Below are positions 17,979 through 26,183 of a stretch of DNA of 33,627 bases, one piece after another. Both the position numbers and the translations under genes were made by a program. The stretch is from Lachnospiraceae bacterium (GTDB lineage: Bacteria > Bacillota > Clostridia > Lachnospirales > Lachnospiraceae). Location of the stretch: assembly GCA_016281275.1 (NCBI GenBank), contig JAEEIH010000219.1, positions 1 through 33,627 of the forward strand, given 5' to 3'. Position 1 is the stretch's first letter; each line of letters opens with the position of its first letter. The notes beneath the pieces are model-generated. The model worked only from the letters and a program-made list of their open reading frames with translations, made no database searches and was not told the DNA's origin.

Positions 17979-20900
17979 ATGATACAGTTAAACAGACAAA
18001 TCATACGGGCGCTTGCCTCAAGCGAACTCACTTATTCGAGGGGCGTAAGGTGCTTCAGAAACGGTAATGTTCGAAGAATGAGCACCGAGCGGCTCTCCGG
18101 AAAAATCCGTGTCGAGGTTGTTGACGGTGTCGAGTACACAGTCATGGTTTCGGAAGAAAACGGAGAAGTGAATTATACGTGCAATTGTGCCGGAAGCCTT
18201 AAGGAAAAAGGCGCCTGCAAGCATGTTATTGCTGCGCTTTTTGCAGTACTCAGACGTCAGGAAAAGAGCAGATTTGCCCGTATCGAATCGCCCGAGGACA
18301 GAAGGGCGTGCATGTGCATCGATCATTTCAGGAACACCGAGGACAGTGTGGGTGCCGTTGAGGTATTTCATCTTGAGCCCATAATCACCATACCCCAGAT
18401 GTTTTCGGATGATGAGAGCAGATGCTTTCTTTCGGTTAAGGTCGGCAAGGACAGACTGTACAAAGTTCAGAACCTTAAGCGCTTTGTGAGCGATTATCTT
18501 TCGCACCGGGATATAGATCTCGGTAAGGATGTAAAATTTGTCTGGTGTGAAAGCGAATTTGATAAATCTTCAAAGGAAATCCTTGATTTCATCATAGAGG
18601 GCTACGAACTTCTCGCACTGGGTGACGATATAGCGGGAACCAGAATCTTTAACAGAGCCATGATGATTCTTTCGAAGAATCTTCTCATGCGCCTTCTTAA
18701 CAGTGTCGGGAAATACACATTTACGCTCATTCTCGGAGAGAGAGTCTATGAAAATGTGAGAGTTTTTAATAAAAATCCCAACATCAGATATGATCTCGAT
18801 ATTGTGGATGATGCGATCCTGCTCGATTATCACGATAAAGAAGCGGTGATACCGCTCATGAAGAGCGGTGAACTTATATACTACAACGGAGCCGTGTTCG
18901 TTCCGGACGCGCGCTTCAGACGCAATTATGCGCCTTTCTTTAATAATCTCGGAACCGACAAGCCGCCCCTCATTTTCAGAGATGACAATAAAAAGAGGTT
19001 TCTCGAGGAAGTTCTCCCACGTATCGGTGACCTTATGGACATTGACGTTCCGGAAGAACTCGCCGATAGGTATATCTCGCCTGAGCTTTCGTGCAAGATT
19101 TTCTTTGACAGATATCAGAACGGGATAAAGGCTCAGGTCAGATTTGTTTATGACGAATTTGAGTTCAGCAGCTTTGAAAACCCTGACAGCGATCACTACA
19201 TCATCCTTCGCAGCAGAGACAAAGAGGATGATATTCTTGCGCGCCTTGAAGATCTCGGATTTGAAGCTCGTACAGGATTCTACCTTTTAAAGAATGAATC
19301 TGCGCTGTACGAATTCCTGATAAGCGATAAATCCACACTGACGGAAGTGGCACAGATTTACTATTCGGAAGACTTTAAGAAGCTTAAGGTTGTTTCGGGA
19401 GGAAGCTTTAATGTCGGACTCAGGGTAAGCAGCGATATGGACCTTTTACAGATGGAGTTCTCGTACGGCGATATGAGTCCTAAAGAGCTTGAGCGGTTGT
19501 TCCGTTCGCTCCGGGTCAAGAAAAAATATTACAGGCTTGAGAACGGAAGCTTTATAAACCTCATGGACGATGACTTTGAAAAGCTTGCCGTTATCATGGA
19601 CAATCTCGGTGTTACTTCAAAGAACTTTGTACAAGGCGGAATCAGACTCGCGAAGAGTAATGCTTTTTATCTTGACGGAGCTTTTGACAGAAGCGGATTC
19701 TCCGTCACAAAAAACGATGATTTCATCAAGCTGATCGAAAACATAAGCTCTGAGCACGAGGAAAGCTATATCATTCCCGAGGGCATAAACGCCGAACTTC
19801 GTGAATATCAGGTTCGCGGTTTCGGTTGGATGATGACGCTGGCACGCAACAGCCTCGGCGGAATTCTCGCCGACGATATGGGTCTCGGAAAAACGCTCCA
19901 GACGATCGTATATATACGTGCAATGCTTGACGGTCCGGAAAAACAGCATCCGCATTTTCTGATCGTTTGTCCGAGCTCGATAATCTATAACTGGATGGAC
20001 GAGTTTCAGAGTTTCGCGCCGGGCATTCGCGCCTGTGTCGTAACGGGAGTGCCCGAAGACAGAAAAAATCTTATTGCCGCATATGAGGATTATGATGTCC
20101 TTATCACATCATATCCGCTCATGAGACGCGATGTCGGGCTCTACAGAAAGATCATGTTCGGAACCGTTTTCCTTGACGAGGCACAGTTTATTAAGAATGC
20201 GGCTTCGCTTAATGCTCAATCCGTCAAGCTCCTTTGCGCGGATCACAGGTTTGCGCTTACCGGTACACCGATTGAGAATTCTCTCTCGGAGCTTTGGTCG
20301 ATATTTGATTTCATCATGCCGAACTTCCTGATGACACACAGCAAATTTGCCGCAAGATATGAGAAGCCCATCATAAACGGAGATAAGAATGTACTTGAGA
20401 ATCTCAACATGAGGATCAGCCCGTTCATTATGAGACGAATGAAGAAGGACGTGCTCAAGGAACTTCCCGGCAAGCTTGAGGAGAAGATCGTTACGCCGAT
20501 GTCAGAAGAGCAGCGTAACGTATATCTGTCCTACATGAATGAGATCCGGGGCGACTTGTTCGGCCGGATCGACGCGAACGGATTTGAAGGAAGCAAGATG
20601 AAAATACTTGCTGCTCTCACAAGACTCAGACAGATATGCTGTCATCCTTCGACATTCCTCGATAATTACAAGGGCGGAAGCGGAAAGCTCGACCTTCTCA
20701 TGCAACAGATTGACAACGCGATCGCCAACGAGCACAGGACTCTCGTGTTTTCGCAGTTTACGGGAATGCTGGAGATAATCGGCAGAGAACTTCAGTCAAA
20801 GGGAATAAACTATTTCTACCTCGATGGAAGCACGCCTCCCGAGGAACGTCTCGATATGGTAAAGAGGTTTAACGGCGGAGAGAACGACATTTTCCTGATC

Positions 20901-21194
20901 TCACTGAAGGCAGGCGGAACGGGACTCAACCTCATCGGTGCGGATACTGTCATCCACTATGATCCGTGGTGGAATCCTGCGGTAGAGGATCAGGCGACAG
21001 ACAGGGCGTACAGAATCGGACAGACTCAGAATGTATATGTGCTGAAACTTCTTACAAAAGGTACGATAGAGGAGAAGATATACAAGCTGCAGCAAAAAAA
21101 GAAGGAGCTCTCGGATTCATGCCTGACCGGAGGAGAAGTGTTCCTCAGCAAGCTTACTCGCGAAGAGCTCGAAGATATTTTTTCTTTTGATTGA
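17979..21194 (+). CDS. SNF2/RapA-type DEAD-box helicase with N-terminal SWIM zinc finger
   Basis: A 1071-aa SWI2/SNF2 family ATPase that probably remodels protein-DNA or RNA polymerase complexes. The N-terminal SWIM finger is C68-x-C70-x9-C80-x-H82 (CNCAGSLKEKGACKH). A long middle region of unknown fold (SNF2-associated) precedes the motor: motif I DDMGLGKT (Lys638), motif II DEAQ (Asp733), motif III ALTGTPIENSLSELWSIFDF. The C-terminal lobe has FLISLKAGGTGLNLIGADTVIHYDPWWNP and QATDRAYRIGQ. This architecture is frequent in Clostridia and Bacilli, but the biological role is not settled. The ATG follows GTGGGGAAATCAA, 52 nt after the U32 gene. Confidence 0.94.
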   Translation: MIQLNRQIIRALASSELTYSRGVRCFRNGNVRRMSTERLSGKIRVEVVDGVEYTVMVSEENGEVNYTCNCAGSLKEKGACKHVIAALFAVLRRQEKSRFARIESPEDRRACMCIDHFRNTEDSVGAVEVFHLEPIITIPQMFSDDESRCFLSVKVGKDRLYKVQNLKRFVSDYLSHRDIDLGKDVKFVWCESEFDKSSKEILDFIIEGYELLALGDDIAGTRIFNRAMMILSKNLLMRLLNSVGKYTFTLILGERVYENVRVFNKNPNIRYDLDIVDDAILLDYHDKEAVIPLMKSGELIYYNGAVFVPDARFRRNYAPFFNNLGTDKPPLIFRDDNKKRFLEEVLPRIGDLMDIDVPEELADRYISPELSCKIFFDRYQNGIKAQVRFVYDEFEFSSFENPDSDHYIILRSRDKEDDILARLEDLGFEARTGFYLLKNESALYEFLISDKSTLTEVAQIYYSEDFKKLKVVSGGSFNVGLRVSSDMDLLQMEFSYGDMSPKELERLFRSLRVKKKYYRLENGSFINLMDDDFEKLAVIMDNLGVTSKNFVQGGIRLAKSNAFYLDGAFDRSGFSVTKNDDFIKLIENISSEHEESYIIPEGINAELREYQVRGFGWMMTLARNSLGGILADDMGLGKTLQTIVYIRAMLDGPEKQHPHFLIVCPSSIIYNWMDEFQSFAPGIRACVVTGVPEDRKNLIAAYEDYDVLITSYPLMRRDVGLYRKIMFGTVFLDEAQFIKNAASLNAQSVKLLCADHRFALTGTPIENSLSELWSIFDFIMPNFLMTHSKFAARYEKPIINGDKNVLENLNMRISPFIMRRMKKDVLKELPGKLEEKIVTPMSEEQRNVYLSYMNEIRGDLFGRIDANGFEGSKMKILAALTRLRQICCHPSTFLDNYKGGSGKLDLLMQQIDNAIANEHRTLVFSQFTGMLEIIGRELQSKGINYFYLDGSTPPEERLDMVKRFNGGENDIFLISLKAGGTGLNLIGADTVIHYDPWWNPAVEDQATDRAYRIGQTQNVYVLKLLTKGTIEEKIYKLQQKKKELSDSCLTGGEVFLSKLTREELEDIFSFD

Positions 21195-21226
21195 CCTGAG
21201 ACCGCTTGAGTTGAGTCGGCTGCTTT

Positions 21227-21257
21227 CTTTCGTGAGCACACCGTTGGGTGACGAAAG
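21227..21257. other. Stem-loop between convergent snf2 and yerC-like genes
   Basis: CTTTCGT pairs with ACGAAAG, with an inner CAC-CC/GG-GTG stem. It lies between two convergent genes and is a candidate transcription end, but neither strand shows a U-run after the stem. Confidence 0.4.
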
Positions 21258-21282
21258 GATGCGTGACGGTCAGGGAGAGCGG

Positions 21283-21585
21283 TTATTTTAACTGAGGCGC
21301 CGGGGGGATGCGACCGAATACCATGTCATATCCATCGTTGCCGTAATTGAGCGATCTGTTTACACGGCTGATGGTTGCTGTTGAAGCACCGGTTTTTTCG
21401 GCAATATCAAGGTATGTTCTGCCGGCTCGAAGCATGGCGGCAACCTCGAAACGCTGCGCGAGGGACAAAAGCTCGTTAATGGTGCAGATGTCTTCAAAGA
21501 AAGTGTAGCACTCTGTTTCGTCCTTGAGGCTCAGCACGGCCTTGAAAAGATAATCGACTGCTTCGGTGTGTATCTTGGGATTCAT
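21283..21585 (-). CDS. YerC/YecD family TrpR-related DNA-binding protein
   Basis: A 100-aa protein of the TrpR-like superfamily. The helix-turn-helix reads MLRAGRTYLDIAEKTGASTATISRVNRSLNYG, with the family hallmark EDICTINELLSLAQRFEVA before it. The corepressor and targets of YerC proteins are not established. The ATG is preceded by AAGGAG with a 7-nt gap. It is transcribed divergently from rlmD, so it could regulate itself or rlmD through the 190-nt spacer. Confidence 0.92.
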   Translation of the reverse strand: MNPKIHTEAVDYLFKAVLSLKDETECYTFFEDICTINELLSLAQRFEVAAMLRAGRTYLDIAEKTGASTATISRVNRSLNYGNDGYDMVFGRIPPAPQLK

Positions 21586-21776
21586 GTGATCACTCCTTTG
21601 TGAAATATGTATGATTCCGCAATTGATGCGTTAATACGTTTATAATGTAATATTTTAACACTTTGCAGAACTAAAGTAAAGACTGTATTTTGAATAAAGT
21701 CAACATAAAGTACCGGTCCGGTTACTTAAGATCCGTTGTACCGTAACAAACAAACAGATAACAGGAAGAAACGATA
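21586..21776. other. Divergent AT-rich spacer between the yerC-like gene and rlmD
   Basis: The spacer must hold both promoters. On the minus strand a TTTACT / 17 nt / TAAAAT pair in the middle is a tentative yerC promoter. On the plus strand TATAAT occurs near 21640 but lacks a good -35. No clear operator palindrome was seen. Confidence 0.35.
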
Positions 21777-23255
21777 ATGAAAAAAGGCGTTGAATACATA
21801 GGTAAAGTTGAAACTACCGAATTTCCGAACACGGGAATCCTTCATTGCGAAGGAGAAAAGATAAAGGTGAAGGGATCGATCGAGGGTCAGACCGTAAGGT
21901 TTGCGATGGGAAGAAAGCACTCGAATTACATAAGCGGAAAGCTCCATGAAGTGACAGAACGTTCGCCTCTCGAGTCAAGAAAGCCTGTCTGCCCGCATTT
22001 CGAAAGATGCGGCGGCTGCACGTACCAGAGGCTTGAGTACAAGGACGAGCTTGCGCTTAAGAAGTCTCAGGTCAAGAAACTGCTTGACGCCGTGGTCAAA
22101 GAGGAATTCGATTTTACCGGTATTGAGCAGAGCCCGATGGAGTGGGGTTACCGCAACAAAATGGAATTCACCTTCGGTGACTGTGCAAAGGGCGGAGAGC
22201 TTACACTCGGACTTCACAGGCAGGGCAGCTTCTATGATATTGAGCAGATAACCGACTGTCATATCGTAAATCCCGATTACAACAAGATCATTGATACTGT
22301 TGTTTCGACATGCCGTGAATTCGGTCTTACGTACATGCACAAGCTTTCACACGAAGGTTATCTTCGCCACCTCCTGATAAGGCGCGCCGCGACGACAGGT
22401 GAGATACTTGTAAATCTTGTTACGACTTCGCAGTGGAAATGCGAGCCTGTTCCAAAAGATTCAGCGCTTTCGGAAGAAATCCTTGCGCTTCCGATTTATG
22501 AGGATGAGGACGAAAGACCTGCGTTCAGAGCGGGAAGTCTTGATATTACCGAGAGGATGTTCCTTGAGGTGCTGGCGATGAGACTTCGTGCGCTGAACCT
22601 TGACGGAAGTATCGTCGGTATCAGCCGGGCATTAAACGATGACCCTGCCGATGCTCTTAAGTCGCAGAGCAAGCTTGACATTTTCGGAAAGGATTTCTTC
22701 TTTGAAGAAATCCTCGGACTTATATTTAAGATAACAGCCTTTTCGTTTTTTCAAACCAATTCTTTCGGAGCCGAGGTTTTGTACCGGATAGCGCGTGACT
22801 TCCTCGGAAACGTTACGGGAAAGGTTGTTTATGATCTTTACTCCGGTACGGGTACGATAGCGCAGGTCATCGCACCCGTCGCAAAGAAGGTCATAGGTGT
22901 TGAGATAGTGGAGGAAGCAGTTGCTTCGGCTCGTGAGAACGCCGAGCTTAACGACCTTCAGAACTGTGAATTTATCTGCGGTGACGTTCTTAAGGTTCTC
23001 GACACCATCAAGGAGGCGCCCGATGCCATAATCCTCGATCCTCCACGCGAAGGCATTCATCCCAAAGCGCTCAAACAGATCATCTCGTACGGAGTGGACA
23101 GGATAATCTACATTTCATGCAAGCCCACAAGCCTCGCGCATGATCTTGAGGCATTCATCGAAGGCGGCTACAAGCTGGAAAAGGTAAGGTGCTGCGATAT
23201 GTTTCCGCATACCGTGCATGTTGAAACGGTCGCATTGTTGACCAAAGTGTCCTAA
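21777..23255 (+). CDS. rlmD: 23S rRNA (uracil-C5)-methyltransferase RlmD/RumA family
   Basis: Makes 5-methyluridine in 23S rRNA (U1939 in E. coli; some Firmicutes homologues act on other positions). The 492-aa protein has an N-terminal TRAM-like domain, the 4Fe-4S cysteines CPHFERCGGC (Cys72, Cys78, Cys81) plus a later Cys in DCHIV, and the SAM fold (VYDLYSGTGTIAQVIA). It also has ILDPPREG and the nucleophile motif YISCKPTSLAHDL with Cys448. The ending CCDMFPHTVHVETVALL is the standard RumA C-terminus. The ATG lacks a strong AGGAGG (ACAGGAAGAAACGATA). Target base is not certain from sequence. Confidence 0.94.
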   Translation: MKKGVEYIGKVETTEFPNTGILHCEGEKIKVKGSIEGQTVRFAMGRKHSNYISGKLHEVTERSPLESRKPVCPHFERCGGCTYQRLEYKDELALKKSQVKKLLDAVVKEEFDFTGIEQSPMEWGYRNKMEFTFGDCAKGGELTLGLHRQGSFYDIEQITDCHIVNPDYNKIIDTVVSTCREFGLTYMHKLSHEGYLRHLLIRRAATTGEILVNLVTTSQWKCEPVPKDSALSEEILALPIYEDEDERPAFRAGSLDITERMFLEVLAMRLRALNLDGSIVGISRALNDDPADALKSQSKLDIFGKDFFFEEILGLIFKITAFSFFQTNSFGAEVLYRIARDFLGNVTGKVVYDLYSGTGTIAQVIAPVAKKVIGVEIVEEAVASARENAELNDLQNCEFICGDVLKVLDTIKEAPDAIILDPPREGIHPKALKQIISYGVDRIIYISCKPTSLAHDLEAFIEGGYKLEKVRCCDMFPHTVHVETVALLTKVS

Positions 23256-23367
23256 AAGAAAAATAAGTGTTGAAGTGATAATTGATTCAGACGAGTCGGG
23301 GTGAAGGGATGTTTGATAATGCACGGAGGGTGGGGTGCAGGAGCCGTTAGTCGCTCCGCTGCGCCTC

Positions 23368-23396
23368 TTGTATTGAAAAAATGGATGAAGTATAAT
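23368..23396 (+). promoter_or_regulatory. Probable promoter of the two-kinase operon
   Basis: TTGTAT and a perfect TATAAT are separated by 17 nt, about 80 nt upstream of the first kinase. The predicted transcript starts near 23403, just before an 8-bp hairpin. The -35 matches four of six consensus bases. Confidence 0.6.
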
Positions 23397-23403
23397 TATC
23401 CGA

Positions 23404-23435
23404 TATAGCGGCTGAGTGATTTTTATTCCGTTATA
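23404..23435 (+). other. 5' leader hairpin upstream of the kinase operon
   Basis: TATAGCGG pairs with CCGTTATA (one G-U) around a 16-nt loop, right at the predicted 5' end of the message. It could stabilise the transcript; no ligand-binding motif is recognised. Confidence 0.35.
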
Positions 23436-23477
23436 CCGGTCACAAAGCAATATTTCAAATACGAGGGAACATGATTG

Positions 23478-26180
23478 ATGAAAAATGACAATGTTAGAGA
23501 CAATGCGCTTTTTAAAACATCACACTTGATGATTCTCATAGCATATTCTTTGCTTTCGGTAGCGCTTATTGCCGAATCCCTGCTTATGGGTTGGGAAACC
23601 TGGATGGTTTATATTATCGGCATTTCGGTTCTCGGATGCTGGTTTATGCACGTTCAGAATGTTCTGACGCCATATCAGCGCCTTTGGGTATATTCTATAT
23701 TGATGATGGTAATCGCGGCTTTTTACGGCGTTCATCTTACCAGTACATATGACCTTGTGGGTGTTATTTCGGTTTGTATCGGATTGTTCACTCTGACCGG
23801 TGTTACGGCGCTGATATATTTGTGGCAGGTGACGTATTATCTGATTCTTGCCTATGATCTGGTACTTATGTGGAGTCAGGACTATCCATTTGACAGTCTG
23901 GTGATCTCGAGAACCATGCTCCATGTGTTCCTTATTGTCCTTGTGGGCTGGATATCCAGGATCATCATCAGGAGATGGGCAGAAATTCTTTATCGCTCCA
24001 AAGATGAAACCGAAATACTTCAGGGAGCTACCACGCGCCTGAATGATTTCCTTGCAAATGTATCACATGAGATCAGAACTCCGATCAATGCCGTTATCGG
24101 CCTTACCGATGTTTGTATTGAAAAAGTGGATAATCAGGATGTTCAAGAGGATCTGATTTCTGTCAAGGATGCAGGCAAACGTGTTGCGGAGCAGATCAGT
24201 GACATTTTGGATTATTCCGAGATAGACATGAAAAAGCTCGCTGTCAATGTGGAGCAGTACATGCTTTCTTCCGTTTTAAATGATGTTGTCACGGAAATGG
24301 CTTATATCAAACCGAAACATCTTGAACTTATTGTTGACGTGGATGCAGCATGTCCCGCTATGATGGTCACCGATGTTCCAAAGCTGAAAAAGATTTTATG
24401 GCACCTTATTTCCAACGGCTTGAAATATACAAAAGAAGGCGGCGTGTATGTTCATATATACTCCGTGACCCGTGAGTACGGCGTTAACCTTTGTATTGAA
24501 GTGGAAGATACGGGTATAGGTATGAGCCCGGAGGAGAGAGAGCACATCTACGAGCATTTCTATCAGGGCAATTCCGGAAGGACGAGGTCCACGAGCGGTC
24601 TCGGACTCGGTATGGCCATTGTTTCGGGATTTGTGAAGGTGCTCGGTGGTTTTATCATCATAGATTCCGAGCTCGGAAAAGGAACCAAGGTTAAGGTCTC
24701 CATTCCCCAGGATGTTATAGATCCGTCCAAGTGCATGTCTCTTAAGACAAAGGATGATATCAGCGTCGGAGCGTTCCTGCATTTTGATAAATTTGTCAAC
24801 CTTCAGGTTCGTGAATTTTATAACCTTATGGTTAAACACATCGTTCAGGGCCTCGGTGTCGTGATGCGCTGGGTTGAAACTGCGGACAAACTGCGTGAAT
24901 TGACGGATAACATGGAACTTACCCATTTGTTTGTGGGTGAAGAAGAATACATGGAGAATTCCGAGTTTATAGAAAGTCTTTCAAAGAGGATGGTTGTGGC
25001 CGTCATTGCCAATCCCAATTTCTGTCAGGTTCCCTGGTCGAAAATCAGGATATTACCGAAGCCGTTTTATTGCTTCCCTGTGGCAACCCTGCTTAACCAG
25101 GATCCTTCATTGGAAGAAAACAGAGTGGGCAGGCTCATGTGCAACGGCGTAAAAGCTCTGGTGGTTGACGACGAGCCCATGAATCACATGGTTGCCAACG
25201 GTATTTTCAGACGCTACGGCATGGAAGTATTTACGGCAAATTCAGGAAAAGAATCCATTGCCATGTGTGAGACCGACGATTACGATATCATTTTCATGGA
25301 TCATATGATGCCGGAGATGGACGGTATTGAGGCAATGAAACGTATCAGGACAGTTCTTTCGAGACGTCATAAAGATGTGCCCATAATCGCATTGACCGCA
25401 AATGCGGTAAGTACGGCGAAAAAAATGTTTCTCAGGGAGGGTTTCAACGGCTTTATCAGTAAGCCTATAGAGCTTTCGGAATTGGAGCGCGTACTTCGTA
25501 AAGTGATGCCCAAGGAGCTTTGCACCGATGTGTTTGAAACGGAAGAAGAGGCTTACGAGCGCACTGCGTCGAAAAAGACATCAGCGCAGTCCGAAAGCAA
25601 CAGGGAAGCAACAACGTCTCAGGAAATCATGTCCGAAGGCGTGCCGGAGCCGGATAAAACACTTTCTCCTTTGGAACAAGTGGCGGCTTTGGGTATCGAT
25701 ACAAAGACAGGTCTTTATTATTGCCAGAAAGACGAGGAATTTTACAGGAAGCTTCTTTTGCAATATGCCGGGGATGCTCCGAAGAAGCAGCAGGATGCCG
25801 AAAAATTCTTCGCCGGTAATGATTACCCCAATTATGAAATAGTTGTTCATGCTTTAAAGAGTACTTCCAAAATGATAGGCGCCGGAAAACTGAGCGAGTT
25901 GGCTTTGGCACTCGAAAATGCGGCTAAAGCCGAGGACGGTGAGTTTATCCGCACTCATCATGAGGCAGCCATGACCGAATACAAACGGCTGGTTGATGGA
26001 ATTATCAAAGCTTATGAAGAACCTGCGCAGGCTCAAAAGACCGAGGAAGTTGGGAATGCAGAGGATTCGGAATCGAACGGGGAAGATGAAGTTATGGAAT
26101 TTGCTCCCGATGACGAACCCGGCAATGACTCCGGGGGCGGCAATGACGAAGCTTTAGAGTTTTTGCCCGAGGAGGATTGA
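23478..26180 (+). CDS. Membrane hybrid histidine kinase with REC and HPt domains
   Basis: The start is the ATG at 23478 (GAGGGA 8 nt upstream), one codon after the track's TTG, giving 900 aa. About six membrane helices fill residues 15-165. HisKA carries the phosphoacceptor His197 in VSHEIRTPINA. The ATPase domain has N-box SNGLKY, DTGIGM and GLGLGMAIV. Residues about 430-550 look like a receiver-like fold without a proper phosphorylation site (ending RILPKPF). A true receiver follows, with VVDDEP, Asp608 in FMDHMMPEMDG, and LTANA. An HPt domain has His791 in HALKSTSKMIGA. The tail is acidic and low-complexity. There is no extracellular sensor domain, so membrane segments or partners must sense. 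It lies 3 nt upstream of a second hybrid kinase. Confidence 0.93.
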   Translation: MKNDNVRDNALFKTSHLMILIAYSLLSVALIAESLLMGWETWMVYIIGISVLGCWFMHVQNVLTPYQRLWVYSILMMVIAAFYGVHLTSTYDLVGVISVCIGLFTLTGVTALIYLWQVTYYLILAYDLVLMWSQDYPFDSLVISRTMLHVFLIVLVGWISRIIIRRWAEILYRSKDETEILQGATTRLNDFLANVSHEIRTPINAVIGLTDVCIEKVDNQDVQEDLISVKDAGKRVAEQISDILDYSEIDMKKLAVNVEQYMLSSVLNDVVTEMAYIKPKHLELIVDVDAACPAMMVTDVPKLKKILWHLISNGLKYTKEGGVYVHIYSVTREYGVNLCIEVEDTGIGMSPEEREHIYEHFYQGNSGRTRSTSGLGLGMAIVSGFVKVLGGFIIIDSELGKGTKVKVSIPQDVIDPSKCMSLKTKDDISVGAFLHFDKFVNLQVREFYNLMVKHIVQGLGVVMRWVETADKLRELTDNMELTHLFVGEEEYMENSEFIESLSKRMVVAVIANPNFCQVPWSKIRILPKPFYCFPVATLLNQDPSLEENRVGRLMCNGVKALVVDDEPMNHMVANGIFRRYGMEVFTANSGKESIAMCETDDYDIIFMDHMMPEMDGIEAMKRIRTVLSRRHKDVPIIALTANAVSTAKKMFLREGFNGFISKPIELSELERVLRKVMPKELCTDVFETEEEAYERTASKKTSAQSESNREATTSQEIMSEGVPEPDKTLSPLEQVAALGIDTKTGLYYCQKDEEFYRKLLLQYAGDAPKKQQDAEKFFAGNDYPNYEIVVHALKSTSKMIGAGKLSELALALENAAKAEDGEFIRTHHEAAMTEYKRLVDGIIKAYEEPAQAQKTEEVGNAEDSESNGEDEVMEFAPDDEPGNDSGGGNDEALEFLPEED

Positions 26181-26183
26181 GCC

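Noticed and set aside
23478-23480. TTG start one codon upstream given by the ORF track for the first kinase
   Set aside because: ATG at 23478 is the better codon and is well spaced from GAGGGA.
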